In this document: positions 25,447 to 33,637 of the stretch, one piece after another
How positions within the stretch are numbered: position 1 is the stretch's first letter
Layout: each line of letters starts with the position of its first letter
Origin: Paenarthrobacter aurescens TC1
Lineage (GTDB): Bacteria > Actinomycetota > Actinomycetes > Actinomycetales > Micrococcaceae
DNA: 64,000 nucleotides
Direction of reading: 5' to 3'
NCBI GenBank assembly: GCA_000014925.1
Contig: CP000474.1
Location: 1,550,001-1,614,000 of the forward strand
Translations under genes and position numbers: made by a program
Notes under the pieces: model-generated
The model's database searches: none
What the model saw: only the letters and a program-made list of their open reading frames with translations
Told to the model about the DNA's origin: nothing

Positions 25447-26813
25447 TAGAACGCCGATCCGATGGACGTGAGCTGCTGTCCCTCGGAACCGGCGTAACGG
25501 TTCTCGGGACGGGCCAACCCGTAGTGTCCGCGGAGAGTGGACTCGGTGTATTCGGTACGGAACAGGCCGCGGTGCTGGAGGATCGGTACTACCTGGTCCA
25601 CGAAGATCTCCAGGCCGGAGGGGAGGACCGGGGGCATGATGTTGAAGCCGTCGGCCGCGCCCGCGAAGAACCAGTCCTGGATGGCGTCCGCCACCTGCTC
25701 CGGCGTTCCGGAGAACGTGCGGTGGCCACGTCCGCCGCCCAAGCGGCCGATCAGCTGCCGGACCGTGAGCTGCTCGCGACGAGCCAGTTCCACAATCAGC
25801 GTGTAGCGGCTCTTGGCACCCTCGATGTCGTCCTCGGAGGGAAGATCGGCGGGCAGTTGGCGGTCCAGAGGAAGGTCTTCGGGCTTCAAACGCAAGGTCT
25901 TGGCCAACTGCTCCCGGGCGTACTCCGGCTTGATAAGTTCGTCGAGTTCACGCTCAAGTTTCAGGGCTTCGGCCTCCGTGGAACCAATCACCGGGACGAT
26001 GCCCGGGAGGATCTTGATGCCTTCCGGGTCGCGGCCCACAGCTGCGGTTCGTGCCTTGAGGTCTGAGTAGAAAGCTTGGGCGTCAGCCAATGTCTGGTGC
26101 GCGGTGAACACGGCTTCGGCGTACTGTGCAGCAAGCTTCTTGCCGTCCTCGGAGGACCCTGCCTGAACGATCAGTGGGTGGCCCTGCGGCGAGCGGGGAA
26201 CATTGAGCGGGCCGCGCACACGGAAGTGCTTGCCCTCGTGTTCAATAGCCCGGATCTTGTTGTCGTCACCCCACACGCCCTCGGCTTTGTCTGCGAGCAC
26301 GGCGTCGTCCTCCCAGCTGTCCCACAGCTTCTGGGCTACCTCGATGAACTCGGCTGCCCGCTCGTAACGGACAGCGTGTGCCGGCTGGTCATCCACGCCG
26401 AAGTTCCTCGCAGCGTCCGGTCCCGCCGTCGTGACGACGTTCCAACCAGCGCGGCCGCCGCTGACCCAGTCCACCGACGCGAAGCGGCGTGCCAGGTTGA
26501 AGGGGTCGTTGTAGGTAGTAGAAGCGGTGGCGATCAGGCCGATCTTCTGCGTTGCCGCGGCGATGGCTGTCAGCAGCACTGTAGGTTCCAGTTTGCCGGC
26601 AGGGCGGCGGCCCACCTCGCCGAACAGGACGGGGGAGTCCGCGAAGAAGATGGAGTCCAGCTTTCCGCGTTCAGCCGCCCGGGCCAGGTGCTGGTAGTGC
26701 TCAACCTTGGTGGAGGAGAGAGGATCGCTTTCGGGCAAGCGCCACGAGGCCTCGTGGTGGCCTGTGCTCATGAGGAAAGCGTTCAGGTGGAGCTTGCGCT
26801 GTGGTTCAGTCAT
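25446..26813 (-). CDS. LLM class flavin-dependent monooxygenase (NtaA/SnaA/DszA type)
   Basis: 455 residues, the usual length for the NtaA/SnaA/SoxA/DszA branch of bacterial luciferase-like monooxygenases. Recognisable blocks are LNAFLMSTGHHEASWR at the N-terminus, IGLIATASTTYNDPFNLARRFASVD near residue 100 and GRAGWNVVTTAGPDAARNFG near 125. Such enzymes use FMNH2 and oxygen supplied by a separate flavin reductase. Being in an operon with a sulfonate-type importer suggests desulfurisation of an organosulfur compound. The ATG sits behind AAGGAG. No flavin reductase gene is present nearby. Confidence 0.93.
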   Translation of the reverse strand: MTEPQRKLHLNAFLMSTGHHEASWRLPESDPLSSTKVEHYQHLARAAERGKLDSIFFADSPVLFGEVGRRPAGKLEPTVLLTAIAAATQKIGLIATASTTYNDPFNLARRFASVDWVSGGRAGWNVVTTAGPDAARNFGVDDQPAHAVRYERAAEFIEVAQKLWDSWEDDAVLADKAEGVWGDDNKIRAIEHEGKHFRVRGPLNVPRSPQGHPLIVQAGSSEDGKKLAAQYAEAVFTAHQTLADAQAFYSDLKARTAAVGRDPEGIKILPGIVPVIGSTEAEALKLERELDELIKPEYAREQLAKTLRLKPEDLPLDRQLPADLPSEDDIEGAKSRYTLIVELARREQLTVRQLIGRLGGGRGHRTFSGTPEQVADAIQDWFFAGAADGFNIMPPVLPSGLEIFVDQVVPILQHRGLFRTEYTESTLRGHYGLARPENRYAGSEGQQLTSIGSAF

Positions 26814-26847
26814 GGGGTTTCTCCTTGGTTCGAATACGAGGGGGGGG

Positions 26848-27576
26848 TTAGGCAGCAGAATGGACGCCGAGGGCTTCGAGCAGTTCGCCCCTCAGCGCTG
26901 AATGGTCGACGGCGGTTCCAGCCTTGCGCTCAAGGGCTACACGGCCGCCTTGGAGGACGACGACGCGGTCGGCCAAGGTGATGGCCTCGTCGACGTCGTG
27001 GGTTACGAGCAGGACCGCCGGGCGGTGCGCGGCGACCAGGTCCTTCAGGAGTGCATGCATTTTCAACCGGGTGAGGGCATCCAGCGCACCGAAAGGTTCA
27101 TCGGCCAACAGCAGCTTGGGCTCGCGCACCAGCGACCTCGCCAAGGCGACGCGCTGCTGTTCCCCGCCGGACAGTTCGTGTGGCCACGCCTTTTCGCGAC
27201 CGGCGAGTCCCACTTCGGCGAGCGCGCGGCGGCCGCGGGCATCGGCGTCGTGATCCCTGAGTCCCAAGGTGACGTTGCCCAACACGGTGTCCCACGGCAG
27301 CAGGCGCGAGTCCTGGAACACCACGGACACCTGCTCCGGGACCTTCACCACTCCGCTGCCGCGGACGTCACCGTCCAGTCCGGCGAGGGCACGCAGCAGG
27401 GTGCTCTTGCCGCAGCCGCTGGGGCCGAGGAGGGCAACGAACTCGCCCGGTGCGATATCAAGGTCCACCCCGTTGAGTACGCCTTTCGGGCCGAAGCTGC
27501 GAATGAGGTTCCGGACGGAGACTTCGTAGGAGGGGCCGGTCCGGAGGGTGCTTAGCCCGCCAGTGTGCGTTGCCAC
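26848..27576 (-). CDS. ABC transporter ATP-binding protein (SsuB/TauB type)
   Basis: 242 residues from GTG 27576; the frame is open much further upstream but that part only shadows the permease. Walker A GPSGCGKST, signature LSGGEQQRVALARS, Walker B LLLADEPFGALD and the H-loop VTHDVDEA are complete. It energises the sulfonate/nitrate-type importer with the permease at 27552 and the lipoprotein at 28487. The start lies 25 bases inside the permease gene, indicating coupling. Confidence 0.93.
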   Translation of the reverse strand: MATHTGGLSTLRTGPSYEVSVRNLIRSFGPKGVLNGVDLDIAPGEFVALLGPSGCGKSTLLRALAGLDGDVRGSGVVKVPEQVSVVFQDSRLLPWDTVLGNVTLGLRDHDADARGRRALAEVGLAGREKAWPHELSGGEQQRVALARSLVREPKLLLADEPFGALDALTRLKMHALLKDLVAAHRPAVLLVTHDVDEAITLADRVVVLQGGRVALERKAGTAVDHSALRGELLEALGVHSAA

Positions 27577-28484
27577 GACAATGCCTTTCGTTCCAGGAGC
27601 CGGACGGCTGCGTCGGAAACCAGTCCCAGGACGCCGTAGACCGCCAGGCCGAGGACGATGATGTTTGTTTGTCCGTAGGTGCGGGCGAGCTCCATCATGT
27701 AGCCGATGCCGCTGGTGGAGTTGATCTGTTCCACCACCACCAAGGACACCCAGGCGCCGGTGACGGCGAAACGAAGCCCCAGGAAGAATCCCGGCAACGC
27801 TCCCGGTAGTACTACGCGGCGAATGAACCCGGCCCGGCTCAGGCCCACCGTTTGCGCCAGTTCGACGTACCGCAGGTCGATGCCCCGCAAACCAGCATGG
27901 GTCTGGAGGTAGATGGGGACGAATACGCCCAAAGTGATGGTGAGGACCTTCATGGTTTCGTCGATGCCGAACCAGAGGATCAGCAGGGGGATCAGGGCGA
28001 GTCCGGGAATGGCCCGCTTGATCTGCACTGGACCGTCGATCAGCGACTCGCCTACGCGGCTCAGCCCGGAAAGGACCGCCAGTACGGCACCCACCACGAT
28101 CCCGAAGAACAATCCCAAACCTGCACGCTGGGCCGAGATCGCCAGGTTCTCCTGGAGTCGGCCGTCTGCGATCAATTCGCCCGCCGTGGAGACCACGGTC
28201 CAAGGCTCGGACAGGATCCGGGGATCCAGCAGGCCCGTCGCCGAAGCAACCACCCACAATAGGATCAACGCGGCAGGACCCACCAAGCCCGCAAAGCGGC
28301 GACGCTTCCCGGGGCCCAGGCGGCGGCTCGCCGGGCGGACATCCGGCCTGCCGGTGAGGTTCGGGTCGAGGTGAGGTTCGACGCCGGAACCCGGGTGAGT
28401 AGCGACGTCGCTTCTTGGCGGAGGTGCGGTTCCTGGCGGGGGAGCGGTGACCGTAGCCGTGCGCCGGGCAGCAGTGGTGGTCAT
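27552..28484 (-). CDS. ABC transporter permease (SsuC/TauC type)
   Basis: 310 residues. About 75 hydrophilic N-terminal residues precede six membrane helices. The EAA-like coupling loop is visible in the second half (AQTVGLSRAGFIRRVVLPGALPGFFLGLRF is characteristic; only its position near residues 205-235 is given weight here). It forms the membrane channel for import of an aliphatic sulfonate-like substrate. The start lies two bases after the lipoprotein stop, so the operon is compact. Confidence 0.93.
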   Translation of the reverse strand: MTTTAARRTATVTAPPPGTAPPPRSDVATHPGSGVEPHLDPNLTGRPDVRPASRRLGPGKRRRFAGLVGPAALILLWVVASATGLLDPRILSEPWTVVSTAGELIADGRLQENLAISAQRAGLGLFFGIVVGAVLAVLSGLSRVGESLIDGPVQIKRAIPGLALIPLLILWFGIDETMKVLTITLGVFVPIYLQTHAGLRGIDLRYVELAQTVGLSRAGFIRRVVLPGALPGFFLGLRFAVTGAWVSLVVVEQINSTSGIGYMMELARTYGQTNIIVLGLAVYGVLGLVSDAAVRLLERKALSWQRTLAG

Positions 28485-28486
28485 GG

Positions 28487-29596
28487 CTACGCCCCCTTTC
28501 CAGCGGCCGCGTAGGCCGTGCCGCCGATGGCCTCAAAGCGGAGGTCGTACAACTTGGCGGCATCCAGCTTGGGCTTCTGCTGTTCCTTGGCGAGGAGGTC
28601 GATGGTCTGCTGATGCCGGGCAATGGCCTCGGTCCAGGACGTGGGGAGGTCGCGCTCGCCGGCGGCATCGATCAGGTACTGGCCGTCCTCGGCGGAAAGC
28701 CCCTGGTTCTTGACGTAGTAGCCCTCAAGCCATTCCTTGGGGTGGTCCTGGATCCAGCGTTGGGCCTGTCCCCAGATTTCGACGTACTCGGCAAGCGCCG
28801 CAGCTTTTGCCGGATCGTCAAGCACGTTGGCCGGAGCGTACAGGTGGCCGGGATCGTCCCTGAGGCCGTGCCGCAGCGTTGTTCCGCCGTCGGCGCCGTA
28901 CTTGGCCAGGTACCGCTTGATCTGGACGCCGCCCAAAGGCGCTGCGTCCACCTGCTTGCTGGACAGGGCTGTGGAGTAGGTGTCACCCGTGCTGGGTAGT
29001 TCCACGAGCTTCACGTCTTTTTGCTGCAGGCCGGCCTTTTCCAGGATGCGCAGCACCAGGGCCCCTTGCGCTTGGCCGGGGCTGTACGCGATCTTCTTGC
29101 CGCGAAGGCCGTGGAGGTCAGTGATGCCCGCACCGGGTGCCACACCCAGTTCGTACAACGGGTGGTTCACGGCATCCTGGCGGTAGACGCTGGCGATGAT
29201 GCGGACCTCCAGCCCCGTCCACGTCGCGTGGATGGGAGGAATGTCCGCCACTGAACCTACATCCAGGGCGTTGGCCCGGAACGCTTCAGTAGTGGCAGGG
29301 CCGCCGGAGATGTTGGCGAACTTCACGGGGAAGCTGAGCTTCTTGTCCAGGCCGGAAAGTTCAAGGGCCACCTGCACGGACGGGTCGCCCACTACCAGCG
29401 TGGTGCCTTCCGGAACGGTGGTGGCCAGCGGGGCGGTGACCTGTGCCGCCTGCGTGGCTACGCCTCCGGCCGCTGCTGGTCCGCCGCAAGCGGTCAACAG
29501 GCCCAGGGCGGGAATGGCGAGAAGGGTGCCGAGGATTTGGCGGCGGTTCGGGGGTGTTGTGGGGAGTTTTTGGGCGCGGAGGGACGCGGAAAACAT
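28487..29596 (-). CDS. ABC transporter substrate-binding lipoprotein (SsuA/TauA type)
   Basis: 369 residues. The N-terminus has basic residues, a hydrophobic core (ILGTLLAIPALG) and the lipobox LLTAC near residue 36, so the mature protein is a lipid-anchored receptor. The body matches sulfonate/nitrate/taurine-type binding proteins (LRGKKIAYSPGQAQG, DVGSVADIPP). It is the first structural gene of the minus-strand operon. GAAAGG precedes the ATG by about six bases. Ligand specificity is not readable; an alkanesulfonate or other organosulfur compound is the best guess because of the neighbouring LLM monooxygenase and the Cys-rich leader peptide. Confidence 0.92.
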   Translation of the reverse strand: MFSASLRAQKLPTTPPNRRQILGTLLAIPALGLLTACGGPAAAGGVATQAAQVTAPLATTVPEGTTLVVGDPSVQVALELSGLDKKLSFPVKFANISGGPATTEAFRANALDVGSVADIPPIHATWTGLEVRIIASVYRQDAVNHPLYELGVAPGAGITDLHGLRGKKIAYSPGQAQGALVLRILEKAGLQQKDVKLVELPSTGDTYSTALSSKQVDAAPLGGVQIKRYLAKYGADGGTTLRHGLRDDPGHLYAPANVLDDPAKAAALAEYVEIWGQAQRWIQDHPKEWLEGYYVKNQGLSAEDGQYLIDAAGERDLPTSWTEAIARHQQTIDLLAKEQQKPKLDAAKLYDLRFEAIGGTAYAAAGKGA

Positions 29597-29671
29597 GCAA
29601 AGCCTTTCAGGTGCGGGAGGGGTCGCTGCTGCCCGGAGCCAAGGGCATCGGCGGCGCAGCGGTACAGATCG

Positions 29672-29743
29672 CTAGTTCTGAAGGCAGGACGGACAGCAGG
29701 AGTGAGCCTGAGTTACGTGTGCTGGGACATCGGTCTTGGGCAT
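29672..29743 (-). CDS. Cys-rich leader peptide upstream of the sulfonate-type operon
   Basis: A 23-codon frame with ATG at 29743 and TAG ending at 29672, preceded by a perfect AGGAGG five bases from the ATG. The peptide starts MPKTDVPAH and ends HSCCPSCLQN, placing three Cys codons (TGC, TGT, TGC) within five codons, seven to three codons before the end. It ends 75 nt before the lipoprotein ATG. Poly-Cys short frames act as cysteine-responsive attenuators ahead of sulfur genes in mycobacteria (established precedent). By analogy, ribosome stalling at the Cys codons when cysteine is scarce would raise expression of the importer operon. Translation is predicted only; the strong ribosome site and the context support it. 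Confidence 0.7.
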   Translation of the reverse strand: MPKTDVPAHVTQAHSCCPSCLQN

Positions 29744-30053
29744 CGGTTCCTCCTGTTCTGTGTGCACGAAGTTTTCACGGCCGGGCTTTGCCGTGTGGTA
29801 ACTCAAGCACGCCCGCATTGCCCCGCGCCAGCGTTTCGACATCTACGCGCAACAGCACGAAACCGGGGTTCACCGCACGCAACGCGGCTCAATTCGACGC
29901 CACGGGAGGCAACACAAAAGCAGCCCAGAGGCACCCGCCTGAACAGCGCGGGCCAACCATTCGGCGTCGTGCGTTCCAGACGTGACTGATAGTTCCATCA
30001 CGGAAAGAGGCCTTTGGCGCGGCGGCCGCCGCCAGCACGACTACCATTGGTAG
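29744..30053. other. Divergent intergenic region without a recognised gene
   Basis: About 310 bases separate the leader peptide from the divergent GNAT gene. It should hold the operon promoter on the minus strand, but I see no clear sigma-70 hexamer pair and no match to a known riboswitch. TACCAT at 30042-30047 lies seven bases from the GNAT GTG, a spacing typical of a -10 box for a leaderless transcript. Confidence 0.4.
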
Positions 30054-30566
30054 GTGCTTTCGCCGATTACCGTCCGTCCCGCCCTGCCCGAAGACTACGA
30101 CGCCGTTGCCCGCATCACGCAGGACTCCTACGTCACCGCGGGGTACTACGGCGACGCTGATCACCCGTACCTGCAGAAGCTCCAGGACGTTGCCGGACGC
30201 GCGGAGCACGCTGAGATCCTGGTGGCGGAGCGCAACGGCGAGGTCATCGGGTCTGTGACGGCGGCCCCGGCAGGCGGCGGCTTTTCCGACATCGGCCTCG
30301 ACGACGAACTGGAACTCCGTACCCTGGTGGTGGATCCGGCAGTTCAGCGATCCGGGGCGGGACGTGCCTTGGTGCAGGCTGTCATCGATCAAGCCAAGGC
30401 CATGGACGGAATCAACGCCGTGTCCCTGACCACTGGAGCCACGTGGGAAAGCGCCAACGCCCTCTACGCGCGGACAGGTTTTGACCGCGCCCCGCACCGT
30501 GACTGGTTTGTGCCCGGCACCGACATAAAGCTGTTCGTTTACCGGCTGGACCTCCCGCAGTCATAA
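30054..30566 (+). CDS. GNAT family N-acetyltransferase
   Basis: 170 residues. The N-terminus ITVRPALPEDYDAVARI is a standard GNAT beginning. The acetyl-CoA pyrophosphate loop is LVVDPAVQRSGAGRALVQAV near residues 90-110, followed by TTGATWESANALYARTGFD. It should transfer an acetyl group from acetyl-CoA to an amine; the substrate is unknown. The GTG start lacks a good ribosome site, but TACCAT seven bases upstream would fit leaderless transcription. It reads toward the RidA gene 57 bases downstream. Confidence 0.88.
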   Translation: MLSPITVRPALPEDYDAVARITQDSYVTAGYYGDADHPYLQKLQDVAGRAEHAEILVAERNGEVIGSVTAAPAGGGFSDIGLDDELELRTLVVDPAVQRSGAGRALVQAVIDQAKAMDGINAVSLTTGATWESANALYARTGFDRAPHRDWFVPGTDIKLFVYRLDLPQS

Positions 30567-30623
30567 AGTTTCCTTCGTAAACGCCGGTCACCGGACCGGG
30601 CGAAGCGACAGGAAAGGCGCGGC

Positions 30624-31016
30624 ATGCGCAAGACATTCGGCACGGGTTCGGTCTGGGAGCAGACCCTTGGCTATTCCCGGGCAGTCCAGGTGGACAACAC
30701 TCTTTTCATTTCCGCCACGGCCGCTTCAGGGCTCGTTGATGGCAAACAGGCGATCGTTGGCGACGACTTCTACTCGCAAACCAAGTACATCCTTGAGAAG
30801 CTCGGCGCTGTTTTGGAAGACGCCGGGTTCTCCTACGAGGACGTGGTTCAGTCCAAGCTGTACCTGACGGACATCAGCAAGTGGGAAGACGCCGGCCGCG
30901 CCCACGGTGAGGTCTTCGGCGAGATCCGCCCTACGCTTGCCCTGGTCCACGTCTTGCCGTTCCTCGATCCGCAGATGCTCGTGGAAATCGAGCTCGTGGC
31001 GCAAAAGTCCGCGTAG
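30624..31016 (+). CDS. RidA family protein
   Basis: 130 residues, normal for the YjgF/YER057c/UK114 (RidA) family. Recognisable parts are YSRAVQVDNTLFISATAAS, the central ILEKLGAVLEDAGFSYEDVV and the C-terminal RPTLALVHVLPFLDPQMLVEIE. RidA proteins hydrolyse reactive enamine/imine intermediates; in this subgroup the usual substrate-binding Arg appears to fall at RPT near residue 107. GGAAAGG precedes the ATG. It is probably co-transcribed with the GNAT gene and ends just before a 42-bp palindrome. Confidence 0.9.
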   Translation: MRKTFGTGSVWEQTLGYSRAVQVDNTLFISATAASGLVDGKQAIVGDDFYSQTKYILEKLGAVLEDAGFSYEDVVQSKLYLTDISKWEDAGRAHGEVFGEIRPTLALVHVLPFLDPQMLVEIELVAQKSA

Positions 31017-31032
31017 CGCACCCACCTGAGTC

Positions 31033-31074
31033 GCATTAGTGGTTGTTCTGAGCGCTCAGAACAACCACTAATGC
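31033..31074. terminator. 42-bp perfect palindrome between convergent genes
   Basis: Each 21-base arm reads GCATTAGTGG, then TTGTTCTGAGC, and its exact complement follows with no loop. It lies between the ends of the RidA gene (31016) and the response regulator gene (31087), which converge. There is no T-run on either side. The core GTGGTTGTT-TGAG is shared with the hairpin after gatB, so this is a recurring element, probably a bidirectional terminator. Confidence 0.7.
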
Positions 31075-31086
31075 CAGTTACTTGGG

Positions 31087-31746
31087 TCAGGCGGGGATGC
31101 CGTAGCGGTGTTCCGGACGGCCCGTACTTCCGTAGCGGAGCTGGATCTCGACGGCGCCATCATCCGCGAGCGAGGACAGGTACCTTTGCGCCGTGGCCCG
31201 GGAAACGCCCACCCTCTCCGCAACCTCGGCAGCTGAGTACTGCTCCCCGGGAAGCAACGATTCCAGGACCGCAGCCTCTGTGGCGGAACGGGGCTTGGCT
31301 GACGGCGTGACATCTCCCGGGATCAGGGACCGTTTGGCGCGTTCAATGGTGGTTTGGTCAACGGCTGTCTGCTGCCCCAGGATCCGCCGATACCGCGCGT
31401 AGGACCGGAGTTGCTGGGACAGTGACTCAGCGGTGAACGGTTTCAGCATGTACCCAAGCGCGCCGCGCCGCAGGGCAACCCTGATGGATTGGGCGTCAGA
31501 GGCCGCTGTCAGCATGAGGGCGTCGACGTCCAGTTGACCCAACAGATCCAAGCCGGAGCCGTCCGGGAGATACACGTCCAGCAGCACCAGATCAGGACGA
31601 AGGCTGTGAATCGCCTGCAGTGCCTGTGAAACCGACCCAGCCGGCGCCAAAGCCATGAAGCCGGCCACGGAATCCACATAGGCTGCATGGAGCCGTGCCA
31701 CGTGGAAGTCGTCGTCCACGATCAACACCCGCAAATCCTCAGCCAT
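31087..31746 (-). CDS. Response regulator of a citrate/C4-dicarboxylate-type two-component system
   Basis: 219 residues of the CitB/DcuR family. The receiver domain has the acidic pair in LIVDDDFH, the phospho-acceptor Asp57 in LVLLDVYLPDG and the conserved Lys in YMLKPF. The C-terminal part (from about residue 155) is a helix-turn-helix module (YSAAEVAERVGVSRATAQRY). Its start overlaps the kinase stop by eight bases. It probably activates the divergent CitMHS transporter gene at 33638. Confidence 0.94.
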   Translation of the reverse strand: MAEDLRVLIVDDDFHVARLHAAYVDSVAGFMALAPAGSVSQALQAIHSLRPDLVLLDVYLPDGSGLDLLGQLDVDALMLTAASDAQSIRVALRRGALGYMLKPFTAESLSQQLRSYARYRRILGQQTAVDQTTIERAKRSLIPGDVTPSAKPRSATEAAVLESLLPGEQYSAAEVAERVGVSRATAQRYLSSLADDGAVEIQLRYGSTGRPEHRYGIPA

Positions 31747-33463
31747 TGCTGTCCTCCCTCAACGTTGAGTCGGCACCTGTGCCCGCATGCTCCGCGGAAT
31801 CCATGACGCCGGGGATGGTCGCCATGAACACGGCGCCGGGACCGCCGCTGCTGCCGGGCTCCAGGACGCGGACATCGCCGCCACGCCGCCGCGCAAGCTG
31901 CCGCACCAGCGCCAGCCCCAAACCTTGTCCAGCCCCTGAGCGTACCGGTTGTTCCGACGTCGTAAATCCTTCGGCGAAAACCTCTTCCGGTTCCAGGCTC
32001 CCCAAACCGTCGCCGGAATCGCCCACCAGGATGTGCAGGGTCCCGCCGTTCTCAGTGGCGTCGTCCAGCAGTTCGACTTCCACCCATCGTTCCGCTGACA
32101 AGCCGGCAACGGCGGCACTCACCGCGTTGTCGATCAGGTTGCCGAGCACCGTGGTGACGTCTTGTGGATCGGCCACGTGCCCACGGACCAGTGTTTCGGG
32201 GCCGATGCGGAGGGCCACGCCGCGCTCCGAAGCCTCCACGCCTTTCGCGCCAACGAAGGCCTGCAGATACGTGTCCTGGAGCAATTCGGCCTGCTCCACG
32301 GGGAACTTCAGCGGACCAGTGGCCGAGATCCGGGCCAGGTATTCCTTGGCGGCGTGGTGTTGGCCGATGCTCATGAAACCGGCAATGGTGTGGAGTTGGT
32401 TGGCGAACTCGTGGCGCTGGGCGCGCAGGGCTGTGGACATGGTCCCCACGGCGTCGAGCTGGCGGGTGAGTTGCTGCAATTCCGTGCGATCCCGCAGAAT
32501 GACCACCCAGCCAAGATCCTCTTGCCGATGCCAGGCTTTGCGAGCGCTGGCCACCAGAACGCGTCCGCCCGCCACGACTTCCACGGCCTCGGCGTCCCGG
32601 GCCGCAGGCTGCGTGAGCTGTTTGAGCTGTTCAGGGACGGCCGCCGATGCCCAGTCCTGGCCGGTGGCATCCGGCATGTCCAAGAGCCTTGCTGCGGCGG
32701 CGTTGAACACGGAGATCCGTCCGTCTGCGGCAACGCCGATCACACCATCATCCACGCCTTGGAGCACCGCCACTTGGTCGTGGACCAAGGTGCTGATCTC
32801 TTCCGGTTCCAAGCCGAGGGTGAGTCGTTGGAGCCTGCGACGGAGCAGGAAGGAGGCCAGGACGCCGGCAAGCAGCGAGCCGCCGGCGGTGAGTGCAATG
32901 GGCACAATGTCGCGGGCAAGGCTGTTGCTGAGGGACTCCACGGAATAGCCAACGCTGACCTCGCCCACGATTGTGGTGGAGTTCTCCGGAGCGTACACCG
33001 GCACCTTCGCCCCCGCCGATGGCCCCAACGTTCCCGTGTTGCGGGTGGTGATCTCTTGCCCGCCCAGCGCCACTGAAGGGTCTGTGCTGACGCGTTCACC
33101 CAGCCGCGCCGTCTCAGGGTGCGCCAGGCGCAGGCCGGTTTCGTCCGTAATCACCACGAACAGGGCCCCAGTCCGCACTCGCACAGCTTCGGCCGCCGCT
33201 TGAAGTCTTCCGGCGGCGAGGACATCCGGGGGAGGGGTTCCTTCTTCTTTGCTGATGGTTTGCACGCCGGACCTGATCTCGGGATCCGCGGCGACGGTCC
33301 TGGCAAGGGTGAGTGCTTGGTTTTCGGCTTCGGTGCCGATGCGTTCATAGACCAGCCACGCATGGACCGTCCCGCTGAGCAGGACCACCAGCAGGACAAC
33401 CCCTAGCTGGAGGAGAAGGGTTTGGGTGGAGAAACGCATGCTGACCCGGCTGTTGCGCGGCAC
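31739..33463 (-). CDS. Sensor histidine kinase (CitA/DcuS type)
   Basis: 574 residues from GTG 33463, chosen for the GGAGGAAAGGAG just upstream; an earlier in-frame start at 33523 has none. The layout is: membrane helix near residues 15-37, extracytoplasmic sensor domain to about 185 (matching the PASTA-free CitA/DcuS sensor fold), second helix near 190-210, cytoplasmic PAS domain, then the kinase with the His box LRAQRHEFANQLH and ATPase motifs NLIDNAVSAA and GDSGDGLG. It likely senses extracellular citrate or a related carboxylate and phosphorylates the coupled regulator. Confidence 0.94.
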   Translation of the reverse strand: MPRNSRVSMRFSTQTLLLQLGVVLLVVLLSGTVHAWLVYERIGTEAENQALTLARTVAADPEIRSGVQTISKEEGTPPPDVLAAGRLQAAAEAVRVRTGALFVVITDETGLRLAHPETARLGERVSTDPSVALGGQEITTRNTGTLGPSAGAKVPVYAPENSTTIVGEVSVGYSVESLSNSLARDIVPIALTAGGSLLAGVLASFLLRRRLQRLTLGLEPEEISTLVHDQVAVLQGVDDGVIGVAADGRISVFNAAAARLLDMPDATGQDWASAAVPEQLKQLTQPAARDAEAVEVVAGGRVLVASARKAWHRQEDLGWVVILRDRTELQQLTRQLDAVGTMSTALRAQRHEFANQLHTIAGFMSIGQHHAAKEYLARISATGPLKFPVEQAELLQDTYLQAFVGAKGVEASERGVALRIGPETLVRGHVADPQDVTTVLGNLIDNAVSAAVAGLSAERWVEVELLDDATENGGTLHILVGDSGDGLGSLEPEEVFAEGFTTSEQPVRSGAGQGLGLALVRQLARRRGGDVRVLEPGSSGGPGAVFMATIPGVMDSAEHAGTGADSTLREDSNG

Positions 33464-33637
33464 CTTCGCTCCTTTCCTCCTGATCCATTGAATCACTGAG
33501 CACAATGCGCAAAACGTTCGCAACGAGCAGTATTCCCAACAATTCCCCGAAACCCCTGCCCGTGACGGAGGCCACCATATTGTCTGTAGTGCGCATCACA
33601 CCGACGTGGCGCCATTCACAGTAGTAAGGAGCCGGCC

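Noticed and set aside
27577..28668. N-terminal extension of the ABC ATP-binding protein to 606 residues
   Set aside because: The upstream part is the permease gene read in another frame (Arg/Pro/Ser-rich); the ABC domain begins right after GTG 27576.
29744..30053. SAM or other riboswitch ahead of the sulfonate-type operon
   Set aside because: No recognisable conserved core or long paired elements; the Cys-rich peptide is a better-supported control element.
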